The notes under the pieces were generated by a model. The model made no database searches, was not told where the DNA came from, and worked only from the letters and a program-made list of their open reading frames with translations. The translations under genes and the position numbers were made by a program. This document shows, in pieces, positions 1-5,246 of a stretch of 8,558 nucleotides of DNA; within the stretch, counting starts at the first letter, position 1, and every line of letters begins with the position of its first letter. The DNA comes from Chloroflexota bacterium (GTDB taxonomy: Bacteria > Chloroflexota > Dehalococcoidia > GIF9 > UBA5629), in NCBI GenBank assembly GCA_020354105.1, contig CP070642.1:1130016-1138573 (forward strand), read 5' to 3'.

Positions 1-1422
1 GGTGGTGTTATCGCTGTAGCAGAACGTGGTACTGCCGGTGAGTGGCACAAAGATTTGAGCTGATTCGGTACATATTGTGCTTGAGGCTAGCTCAGAACCA
101 CCGTCAATTGAGGCTCTGGCTGTGTTGCATATCTGAGTGCAATCCGGCGTCCCAGCATTTACGGTGGTTTGGAATTGCACCGTTCCAGACCCACCTGGCG
201 GAATTTGTGCGTTTATATACCATTTGATTTTGTTAATACTAGCCGGTGCAGGTTCTATAGCCGTCCAGGTTGTCCCGTTATCGGTGGAGAACAATTTAAC
301 GCAACTGTAACCAGTGCAATTGGAGCTCCCGGCTACATAGGTAGTATTGGCGGGGATGGACTCGTCAAGTACCACCAGGCCATTGCCACTGTCGGGATCG
401 CCGATAGGATAAGCAGTGTTATTAGTATATGTGATAGTCCAGGTCAGGGTATCACCCGCATGAGCACTAGTCGGATTGACGGATTTGCTGAAACCAAGGC
501 CGCCGGAATTGCTGGTGACGGTAACCGTTACTCCATAATCCTTAGGGTATTTGTATTGGGTACCTGATGCGACCTCATTGTACGGCTTTATGGGGGTGGT
601 GGTACAGGATCCCAAGGCGACGAAATAGTAATTAACGTAGTCATTATCATCATGTGAGTAAGCTGTCGCGATTCCGGGAAAATATAATTTATTGAAGACC
701 GGACTGCTCCCTGTAATGCTCAGAATAACAGCCTCAGTTTTGACCAGTCGGAAGCAGCTAGGGTTGAAGTCGAGGTTACCTATCGGTGATAGCAAAGCAT
801 CATCCCCGGAGCCCACTGTTCCGAGGTTGAAGTCAGTTAGAGTCACGGTAAGTATGTTGCCAGGATTAACGATACCGCTTGGAGGGTCGATGGTCATCAC
901 GCCCAGGAGCTTGTTCGCGGCAGCTGAAATGGTGCTGCGAGTGGTAACGTTACCAGTAGTCGATACGGAGCATCCGTCCTCATTACTTGCCCACACGGTA
1001 TACGAATAGGCCCGGTCATACGTCCGCGGGTATACTATCTGCCAGAAGATAGGCTTGGATTGCCCTGGTGTTAAGTTAACGATATATCTCGTGGCGTCAG
1101 GTGCCCCGCCAAGCAATGATAGACTGTCACCGTAGCCGTCTACTGGGAAAGTGCCCGGGGTAGTCCCGTTGCCGATATATACATAAATGTCGTTTGCCGT
1201 GCTGGCTCCCGTATTGGTTATATTGGCGGATAGGGTAGCCACCATGGGACCCTCCTCGAGTGGTTTGTTTGAATCTACAACCAGGTAAGGAGCCGAGGTG
1301 ACTGTCAGCGTTAGTGTGGTAGGGCATGCTGCAAGCGCAGGTAGGGGAAATAGAAGCACAAGCAGCCCAACGGCAGTAACCAAAGGTATAATTCGTCGAA
1401 TTACCCGCTTAATTTTCGTCAT
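1..1422 (-). CDS. Exported repeat-domain (DUF11/CARDB-like) surface protein, C-terminus cut off by window edge
   Basis: Reading the minus strand from ATG at 1422 gives 474 codons without a stop, so the gene is open at the left edge. Residues 1-10 are basic (KIKRVIRR), 11-28 form a hydrophobic core, and 28-33 read PALAAC. This fits either signal peptidase I cleavage after ALA or a lipobox (L30-A31-A32-C33) with lipidation at Cys33. The rest is beta-rich, Thr/Ser/Asn/Gly-rich extracellular sequence. Residues about 35-165 resemble a CARDB-type Ig-like domain (ITNTGASTANDIYVYIG, then LTPGQ). Residues about 175-305 are a second, unassigned beta region starting IDPPSGIVNPG. Residues about 309-460 match the DUF11 style (FSKSVNPTSAHAGDTLTW, TYVAGSSNC, PPGGSGTVQFQTTV). 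Start choice: AGGA at 1431-1434 lies 8 nt from ATG 1422 but only 2 nt from the in-frame ATG 1428, so 1422 is preferred. Domain names are from pattern recall. A role in the cell surface or adhesion is inference. Confidence 0.85.
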   Translation of the reverse strand, partial: MTKIKRVIRRIIPLVTAVGLLVLLFPLPALAACPTTLTLTVTSAPYLVVDSNKPLEEGPMVATLSANITNTGASTANDIYVYIGNGTTPGTFPVDGYGDSLSLLGGAPDATRYIVNLTPGQSKPIFWQIVYPRTYDRAYSYTVWASNEDGCSVSTTGNVTTRSTISAAANKLLGVMTIDPPSGIVNPGNILTVTLTDFNLGTVGSGDDALLSPIGNLDFNPSCFRLVKTEAVILSITGSSPVFNKLYFPGIATAYSHDDNDYVNYYFVALGSCTTTPIKPYNEVASGTQYKYPKDYGVTVTVTSNSGGLGFSKSVNPTSAHAGDTLTWTITYTNNTAYPIGDPDSGNGLVVLDESIPANTTYVAGSSNCTGYSCVKLFSTDNGTTWTAIEPAPASINKIKWYINAQIPPGGSGTVQFQTTVNAGTPDCTQICNTARASIDGGSELASSTICTESAQIFVPLTGSTTFCYSDNTT

Positions 1423-1450
1423 TCTCATTGTCCTGTAATTAGGAAAAACA

Positions 1451-1480
1451 GAAACCGACACCAAAAAATGGGTCGGTTTC
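1451..1480 (-). terminator. Intrinsic terminator hairpin inside the leader of the surface-protein gene
   Basis: On the minus strand GAAACCGAC (1472-1480) pairs perfectly with GTCGGTTTC (1451-1459). The stem can continue as CCA/TGG across a single bulged T, capped by T5, and it is followed by TGTTTTTCC. It lies between the predicted promoter and the start codon (about 30-60 nt upstream of ATG 1422), so it would terminate transcription prematurely. It shares its first base with the preceding closing stem. On the plus strand no T-run follows, so it is unlikely to act in that direction. Confidence 0.7.
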
Positions 1481-1581
1481 ACTACTGGCTCGGCACCAGC
1501 CAAGTGACCAAATTGCGGCCGGTACTTCTTCGCCCCCCTAATAATAATGAATTCTATTAATTATCTATTTTATCAGTAGTG
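1480..1581 (-). promoter_or_regulatory. Structured 5' leader, candidate riboswitch/attenuator aptamer region
   Basis: In the minus-strand transcript, CACTACTG (1574-1581) is perfectly complementary to CAGTAGTG (1480-1487), an 8-bp stem closing about 86 nt. Inside is an AU-rich hairpin region (about 1541-1560), then a G-rich GGGGGGCGAAGAA segment. Next comes a 9-bp hairpin, GUACCGGCC (1517-1525) with GGCUGGUGC (1493-1501), including two G-U pairs and a 15-nt loop. A competing fold pairs CACUUGGCU (1498-1506) with AGCCA (1486-1490) and AGUG (1480-1483), leaving a 2-nt bulge. It excludes both the closing stem and the 9-bp hairpin. Its extension GGU (1507-1509) can pair with ACC (1475-1477), part of the downstream terminator stem. 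Two exclusive folds ahead of a terminator are typical of transcriptional attenuation. I could not assign a known riboswitch class. The 5' end of this element overlaps the expected transcription start, so the closing stem depends on the exact start site. Confidence 0.5.
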
Positions 1582-1584
1582 ATA

Positions 1585-1612
1585 TGATTACATATAAGTT
1601 ACAGGGTGTCAA
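1585..1612 (-). promoter_or_regulatory. Sigma-70-type promoter of the surface-protein gene
   Basis: On the minus strand a perfect -35 TTGACA (1607-1612) is followed after 16 nt by TAATCA (1585-1590), a 4/6 match to TATAAT. Transcription would start near 1577, giving a leader of roughly 150 nt before ATG 1422. Other -10 frames (AATCAT with a 17-nt spacer) are possible. Confidence 0.5.
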
Positions 1613-1644
1613 GTAACTTATCCTATCAGAACTTCATCATAAGC

Positions 1645-1685
1645 GGGACTATTGTACTAAGGCATGTGGTACCTTTAGGGGATTG
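1645..1685 (+). repeat. Imperfect direct repeat, copy 1
   Basis: This 41-nt unit begins GGGACTATT and ends GGTACCTTTAGGGGATTG. It aligns without gaps to 1874-1914: the first 8 matching bases (GGACTATT) and most of the last 18 are conserved, while the middle has diverged. The copies are 229 bp apart and lie on either side of the REP-like palindrome. The function is unknown. Confidence 0.55.
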
Positions 1686-1715
1686 CCCGCATTAGTTAGC
1701 AGTGTGGCTGATGTC

Positions 1716-1751
1716 CTCTCGACCAGGCTGGAAATTCTCTATCATCGAGAG
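1716..1751. repeat. Short inverted repeat
   Basis: CTCTCGA (1716-1722) is complementary to TCGAGAG (1745-1751) with a 22-nt loop. No T-run follows, so it is not a convincing terminator. It may be a worn part of the repeat cluster in this gap. Confidence 0.35.
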
Positions 1752-1785
1752 CGAAACGTAATGACCTCGATGGCAGAGAAAAATT

Positions 1786-1813
1786 GAGATTCTTCGCTGT
1801 GCTCAGAATGACA
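1786..1813. repeat. REP-like palindromic intergenic repeat
   Basis: The unit starts GAGATTCTTCG and ends CTCAGAATGACA. ATTCT (1789-1793) pairs with AGAAT (1805-1809), and TGAG (1785-1788) can alternatively pair with CTCA (1802-1805). Repeats of the form GAGATTCTTCGCTNNGCTCAGAATGACA are a familiar dispersed intergenic type in many bacterial genomes, including Chloroflexota, as recalled from general knowledge. A related motif occurs at 3603-3622. Confidence 0.6.
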
Positions 1814-1873
1814 TGCATTTTTGCGCGTTTTGGTCATTGGTATTTGGGGCTTGGTGCTTATTTCATTGTTTGC

Positions 1874-1914
1874 AGGACTATTTTGCCATTGTGTTCGGTA
1901 CCTTTGCGGGATTG
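1874..1914 (+). repeat. Imperfect direct repeat, copy 2
   Basis: This is the second copy of the 41-nt unit at 1645-1685, beginning AGGACTATT and ending GGTACCTTTGCGGGATTG. It ends just before the probable promoter of the HTH gene. Confidence 0.55.
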
Positions 1915-1915
1915 T

Positions 1916-1946
1916 TTGATGGTGTGCAATGAGTTAGAGTTAATAT
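1916..1946 (+). promoter_or_regulatory. Possible promoter of the HTH gene
   Basis: TTGATG (1916-1921) lies 19 nt before TAATAT (1941-1946), or 18 nt before TTAATA. Both boxes are partial matches to the sigma-70 consensus and the spacing is long, so this is tentative. It would give a leader of about 30 nt that includes the GGAGG ribosome site. Confidence 0.3.
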
Positions 1947-1968
1947 AGGATTATTTGAGATAACTTAT

Positions 1969-1973
1969 GGAGG
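1969..1973 (+). promoter_or_regulatory. Ribosome binding site that decides the HTH start
   Basis: A full GGAGG sits 8 nt upstream of ATG 1982. It overlaps the in-frame ATG at 1967, which has no ribosome site of its own, so 1982 is taken as the start. Confidence 0.75.
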
Positions 1974-1981
1974 TTATTAGC

Positions 1982-2206
1982 ATGGCACGTCGTAATGGGT
2001 CAAATGGTTTGTTGACAGCCAGACAGGTAGCTCGGCTTCTAAATGTGCATGTTAATACGGTGCGACGATGGAATGATCGGGGAATACTGAAGGCATACCG
2101 CATCGGACCCAGAGGTGACCGCAGATTCAATAAAGATGATATTGAAGTGTTCCTTGCCGGAGACCTCGAATCCGCACAAGAGGCTGAGCTGGTTTTGTCC
2201 AACTGA
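1982..2206 (+). CDS. Small MerR/excisionase-type helix-turn-helix DNA-binding protein (74 aa)
   Basis: Residues about 10-59 form a single winged helix-turn-helix of the excisionase/MerR (HTH_17) type. LLTARQVARLLNV is the first helix pair, NTVRRWNDRGIL the recognition helix, and RIGPRGDRRF the wing, followed by the usual KDDIEVFL helix. A short acidic tail (60-74) follows, with no MerR effector domain, no dimerisation coiled coil and no membrane segment. Proteins of this size bind DNA as excisionases, as small transcription factors or as the DNA-reading part of larger complexes. No integrase or phage gene is visible nearby, so an excisionase role is not supported. The gene stands alone: divergent from the surface-protein gene, about 327 bp before the protease gene, and closed by its own hairpin terminator. 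Its target is unknown; the repeats on either side are possible binding sites (inference). Confidence 0.88.
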   Translation: MARRNGSNGLLTARQVARLLNVHVNTVRRWNDRGILKAYRIGPRGDRRFNKDDIEVFLAGDLESAQEAELVLSN

Positions 2207-2351
2207 GGCGAAGAATTGTTTGTGAGCGGAATTTGTACGGATATGCCGCTTGTTGAAAACCTGGTACCCGACTAAGAAACCGAGCACGAAACATCTCTGA
2301 ATACAGCAGAATATAAGTTCGTACCACCCACTTTCTTTTTCCCCACATTTG

Positions 2352-2382
2352 AAGACAGCATGTTTTATTGGCATGTTGTCTT
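2352..2382 (+). terminator. Intrinsic terminator downstream of the HTH gene
   Basis: AAGACAGCATG (2352-2362) pairs with CATGTTGTCTT (2372-2382) over 11 bp including one G-U pair, with a 9-nt loop. A T-rich tail (TTGTCTTGT) follows. It lies about 145 nt after the HTH stop codon and separates that gene from the protease gene. Confidence 0.65.
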
Positions 2383-2442
2383 TGTCTTGTACATCTACTT
2401 GAAGTCTGTTAATTAATTCATTATTGGTTTGATTAGGAATTC

Positions 2443-2494
2443 AGTACTGGTTTGCAGGGTGACCAAATTACTGCGTTAAAACGTGACCTACTGG
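2443..2494. promoter_or_regulatory. Clustered short repeats upstream of the protease gene, possible operator
   Basis: GTGACC occurs at 2459-2464 and 2483-2488, exactly 24 nt apart. TACTG occurs at 2445, 2469 and 2489, and the first copy lies in the palindrome CAGTACTG (2442-2449). The cluster sits 24-90 nt upstream of the TATAAA box, a place where a regulator could bind. No known operator was recognised. Confidence 0.3.
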
Positions 2495-2517
2495 TGATTC
2501 GAAAACAGCCTAGACCA

Positions 2518-2523
2518 TATAAA
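2518..2523 (+). promoter_or_regulatory. Possible -10 box of the protease gene
   Basis: TATAAA ends 10 nt before ATG 2534, so transcription would begin only about 3-4 nt before the start codon. No convincing -35 box is present at 17 or 18 nt spacing (TGATTC, GTGATT), and no Shine-Dalgarno sequence precedes the ATG. This is compatible with a nearly leaderless mRNA. Confidence 0.4.
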
Positions 2524-2533
2524 CTACGCTGGT

Positions 2534-3556
2534 ATGTTTAAAGTAAAATCTGTATGGTTAATTGTTTTCCTCCTCTGCCTGACGGCAAGCTTTCTCCCCT
2601 TTCAAACTTTACCAGTTGGTCCTAAGGCTACGCAAGGCACGGTGGCTGTCGTTGATTATCAATCTGAGGCTGTCGATTATACGTCAACGTCGAGGGCTTC
2701 TGGGAATGACCATTATGGTAAACAATGGGCTATACCGAAGATTATGGTGCCTCAAGCCTGGGAAGTTACATCAGGCGAAGCCAGTATTGTTATAGCTGTC
2801 CTGGATACGGGGATTGATGAGGGGCATGAGGACCTGGCTGGTAAGGTTATAGCTAAAGTTAATTTCACCGATAGTTCGACAACTGATGATGTGTATGGTC
2901 ATGGTACGCATGTCGCCGGCATAATTGCTGCAGCGGCGGATAATAGTGTAGGTATTGCCGGGGTGGCATATAATTGTCGCTTAATGAATGTCAAAGTGGC
3001 TGATGACCAGGGTGCATTTGATAACTCCGCAGCGGCCAAGGGTGTTAACTGGGCAGTGGATCATGGTGCCAGTGTTATTAATATGAGCTTGGTCAGCACA
3101 GAACCTTCACGTGAATTAGAGAAAGCAATTAATTATGCCTGGAGTAAAGGGACTGTCGTGATAGCTGCAGCCGGCAACTTTGTAGGCACAAAAGTGGCAT
3201 ATCCAGCTTATTATTCTGATTGTATTGCTGTGGCAGCTACCGATACTAACGACTGCGTGGCATCGTGGTCTAGTAAGGGTGATTGGGTAGACGTGGCAGC
3301 TCCCGGTGTAGACATATATTCCACATTGCCAGGCAATCGATATGATAACAGGAGTGGCACTTCGATGGCCACAGCTCACGTGTCCGGGTTGGCCGGCCTT
3401 CTCTTTGCCCTGAGAAGCGATAAGAATAACAATGGTTTTGTAAATGACGAGGTTCGAGTGGCTATTGAAAGTGGCTGTGATGAGCTGGGCATCAGCCCAA
3501 TCAGATGGCGCATCAACGCTTTCAATGCGGTAAATAGAGCATTAACCTCCAGATAG
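2534..3556 (+). CDS. Secreted subtilisin-like (S8 family, thermitase-type) serine protease
   Basis: This 340-aa protein carries the full S8 catalytic triad: Asp91 in VIAVLDTGID, His123 in YGHGTHVAGI and Ser277 in SGTSMATAHVSG, with oxyanion Asn215 in AAAGN. Residues 1-28 form a signal peptide (KVK, then a hydrophobic stretch), so it is exported and would hydrolyse peptide bonds outside the membrane. The order and spacing of QWAIPKIMVPQAWEVTSG, VNYAWSKG-like, YPAYYSDCIAVAATD and VDVAAPG closely resemble thermitase-type subtilisins. Only about 40 residues separate the signal peptide from the catalytic domain, too short for a classical I9 propeptide. The active-site serine is followed by MATAHVSG rather than the usual MATPHVAG. 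The C-terminus ends soon after the catalytic domain, with no anchor or repeat domain. No alternative start exists nearby, although no ribosome site is visible. The family call is firm; the substrate is unknown. Confidence 0.95.
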   Translation: MFKVKSVWLIVFLLCLTASFLPFQTLPVGPKATQGTVAVVDYQSEAVDYTSTSRASGNDHYGKQWAIPKIMVPQAWEVTSGEASIVIAVLDTGIDEGHEDLAGKVIAKVNFTDSSTTDDVYGHGTHVAGIIAAAADNSVGIAGVAYNCRLMNVKVADDQGAFDNSAAAKGVNWAVDHGASVINMSLVSTEPSRELEKAINYAWSKGTVVIAAAGNFVGTKVAYPAYYSDCIAVAATDTNDCVASWSSKGDWVDVAAPGVDIYSTLPGNRYDNRSGTSMATAHVSGLAGLLFALRSDKNNNGFVNDEVRVAIESGCDELGISPIRWRINAFNAVNRALTSR

Positions 3557-3622
3557 CCAGGGCGAAAGCAATCTCAATTATATCTACTGCACCCACTCCA
3601 CGGAGATTGCTTCGTCTCTGGC
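3556..3622. repeat. Large REP-type inverted repeat just after the protease stop
   Basis: The 20-base arms 3556-3575 and 3603-3622 pair with a 3-nt internal loop and one G-U pair, around a 27-nt loop. The left arm reads GCCAGGGCGAAAGCAATCTC and the right arm reads GAGATTGCTTCGTCTCTGGC. The right arm shares GAGATT(G)CTTCG with the palindrome at 1786-1813. The arm starts on the last base of the protease stop codon. No T-run follows, so it is at best a weak terminator, but it could stabilise the mRNA 3' end. Confidence 0.6.
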
Positions 3623-3663
3623 ATTCTCTCTAAAAAAGCCTGAATAGACTATAAACTTTCATC

Positions 3664-3692
3664 TTTACAATTCTAGTATCCCGGGGTATAAT
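3664..3692 (+). promoter_or_regulatory. Near-consensus promoter giving a leaderless polymerase mRNA
   Basis: TTTACA (3664-3669), an optimal 17-nt spacer and a perfect TATAAT (3687-3692). The -10 box ends 8 nt before ATG 3701, so transcription should start at or within 1-2 nt of the start codon. There is no Shine-Dalgarno sequence. It probably drives the polymerase gene and, by read-through, secD and secF. Confidence 0.8.
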
Positions 3693-3700
3693 CTGACGCC

Positions 3701-5182
3701 ATGCCTGACATTGATCCGGACCTGCTTGGACTTCTTTCGAAAGTATCCGCTGTTCTCCATCAACATAACTACCCAGCTTATGTGGTCGGCGGCTTTGTCC
3801 GCGACTGGCTGTTGGGTGGGAGAACAGCTGATATCGATATTGCAGTTGATGGCGATGCTCTGAATATAGCTCAGAAAATAGCTCGGGCCGTAGGTGGCAA
3901 ATATATTGTACTGGATGAAGCTAACAGGGTAGCCAGAGTGATTGTTGTTGATGAGAAAGTATGGCATCTTGATTTCTCCTCTTTCTCAAATGGTATACAT
4001 AATGACCTGGGAAGGCGTGATTTCACCATTGACGCCATGGCAGTAGAGCTTAAAGATCTAGTTTCCGGCTCGCCTCAGTTTATTGACCCATTTTCTGGAA
4101 AAAGCGACTTGGAGAAGAAGCTGTTACGGGTGGTGAGCCAGGGTATTTTCGAAGAAGATGCAGCAAGGTTGCTGCGAGGAGTCAGACTGGCTGCTGAGCT
4201 TGGCTTTAAGATTGAGCCCGGAACCGAGAGTTTGATTAAAAAAGACTGCCGATTGGTCAAGCTGGTTCCCGGGGAAAGGCTGCGTGAAGAGACAGTGAGG
4301 ATGCTGGCCCTGCCTGGTTCTAGTGAGATTGTGCGCTATCTGGATAAATTAGGCTTGCTCACCGCGGTAATTCCTGAGATGGACGAGATGAAGGGGGTGG
4401 AGCAGCCGAACGAGCACTATTGGGACGTCTTTGACCATTCTGTGGAGACGATAGCTGCTGCCGAATTTTTACTTCGAGATAGTCGATGGAAGTATGGTAA
4501 AAAGGACCTGTTGACAGTAATCCCCTGGTCTGAGGATATAAGTCGGCATTTTGATGAAGACGTGTCCGTCGGCAGCAATCGAAAGGTGCTGCTTAAACTG
4601 GGAGCACTGATGCATGATATTGCCAAACCTGCGACCAAGACCGTTGATGAAACGGGCAGGGCGCGTTTTCTGGGGCATACCAAGCAGGGAGCATCTGTAG
4701 CGGCCGGTATTTTAGAGCGGCTGCGATTCAGTGGCCGGGAGATAAGGTTGGTGGAGAATCTGGTTTATCACCATCTCCGCCCCGCCCAGATTGCTAACGA
4801 AGGTTTGCCTACCAGCCGGGCTATTTATCGGTATTTTCGTGATGCCGAGGGTGCGGGAATTGATATCCTGTTTCTAGCACTGGCTGATTATCTGGCCACC
4901 CATGGACCCGAGCTTGACATTGAGGAGTGGAAGCAGCATAATCTTTTGATTAATTACATATTGACCGAGCATATGAAGCAGGAATCTGAAGTCTTGCTGG
5001 CCAAGCTGATTGATGGGCATGAGTTAATGGATATTTTTGGCTTGAGGCCGGGGCGCCTGGTTGGTGAGCTTTTGACTGAAGTGCGTGAGGCTCAAGTGGC
5101 TGGCGAACTGAGCACGAGAGAGGAAGCCATAGAACTGGTGCGAAAAGAACTGGAGAACCGACAGTGTGGCATGGCTTGCTAA
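3701..5182 (+). CDS. tRNA nucleotidyltransferase / poly(A) polymerase family protein with HD domain
   Basis: This 493-aa class II nucleotidyltransferase most likely adds CCA, or the terminal A, to tRNA 3' ends in the cytoplasm. The head domain has VVGGFVRDWLLGG (28-40), the metal-binding pair Asp44/Asp46 in DIDIAVDGD, and GRRDFTIDAMAV (104-115). EEDAARLLRGVRLAAELGF (151-169) and PGERLREE (190-197) are the usual neck-region motifs. Residues about 240-400 form an HD phosphohydrolase domain with an apparently complete metal set: His246, His305-Asp306 in LMHDIAKP, His326, His357-His358 and Asp396 in ADYLATHG. The C-terminal segment FGLRPGRLVGELLTEVREAQ (446-465) is typical of bacterial CCA enzymes. 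Motifs alone do not separate CCA-adding, CC-adding, A-adding and poly(A)-adding activity, so no symbol is given. Start ATG 3701 is fixed by the promoter immediately upstream; there is no ribosome site. secD follows after 64 nt. Confidence 0.93.
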   Translation: MPDIDPDLLGLLSKVSAVLHQHNYPAYVVGGFVRDWLLGGRTADIDIAVDGDALNIAQKIARAVGGKYIVLDEANRVARVIVVDEKVWHLDFSSFSNGIHNDLGRRDFTIDAMAVELKDLVSGSPQFIDPFSGKSDLEKKLLRVVSQGIFEEDAARLLRGVRLAAELGFKIEPGTESLIKKDCRLVKLVPGERLREETVRMLALPGSSEIVRYLDKLGLLTAVIPEMDEMKGVEQPNEHYWDVFDHSVETIAAAEFLLRDSRWKYGKKDLLTVIPWSEDISRHFDEDVSVGSNRKVLLKLGALMHDIAKPATKTVDETGRARFLGHTKQGASVAAGILERLRFSGREIRLVENLVYHHLRPAQIANEGLPTSRAIYRYFRDAEGAGIDILFLALADYLATHGPELDIEEWKQHNLLINYILTEHMKQESEVLLAKLIDGHELMDIFGLRPGRLVGELLTEVREAQVAGELSTREEAIELVRKELENRQCGMAC

Positions 5183-5233
5183 AATTGTTGGGTCAGGCTA
5201 AAATTTCGTGCTGTATTGAACTAAATTATAAAG

Positions 5234-5239
5234 AGAAGG
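5234..5239 (+). promoter_or_regulatory. Ribosome binding site supporting the TTG start of secD
   Basis: AGAAGG lies 7 nt upstream of TTG 5247. No ATG or GTG in frame gives a complete first membrane segment, so TTG is the likely start. Confidence 0.7.
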
Positions 5240-5246
5240 TAATAGA

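Larger units (their letters stand above)
1614..1981. other. Gene-free stretch between the divergent surface-protein and HTH genes
   Basis: No coding region with a plausible start, ribosome site or protein-like composition was found on either strand. The stretch holds two imperfect 41-nt direct repeats, a 7-bp inverted repeat and a REP-like palindrome, each listed separately. Its last 60 bases carry the probable promoter and ribosome site of the HTH gene. Confidence 0.6.
2207..2533. other. Gene-free stretch between the HTH gene and the protease gene
   Basis: This 327-base gap contains a terminator hairpin at 2352-2382, short repeated motifs at 2443-2494 and a TATAAA box at 2518-2523. I see nothing interpretable in the first 140 bases; the minus-strand reading frames there lack ribosome sites and protein-like composition. 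Confidence 0.6.

Noticed and set aside
42..1009. Plus-strand frames of 61-132 aa in the first kilobase
   Set aside because: They overlap the long stop-free minus-strand frame with clear signal peptide and domain patterns; they lack ribosome sites and protein-like composition.
1127..1327. Minus-strand 66-aa frame
   Set aside because: It is in a different frame inside the exported repeat-protein gene and is a shadow.
1430..1581. Assignment of the leader to the c-di-GMP-I (GEMM) riboswitch
   Set aside because: GCGAAG, CCGGC and GCCGA look loosely similar, but the conserved 5' half (CACGCA, GGGCAAACC, GNRA-type hairpin) is replaced by AU-rich sequence.
1967..1981. Upstream ATG as start of the HTH gene
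   Set aside because: That ATG overlaps the GGAGG ribosome site and has none of its own; ATG 1982 has ideal spacing.
1982..2206. HTH protein as a phage or integrative-element excisionase
   Set aside because: No integrase, att-like tRNA end or phage gene is visible; the fold alone does not show this role.
5183..5246. Separate promoter for secD
   Set aside because: TATAAA at 5227-5232 would start transcription inside or after the ribosome site and the -35 box is poor; read-through from the polymerase gene is simpler.
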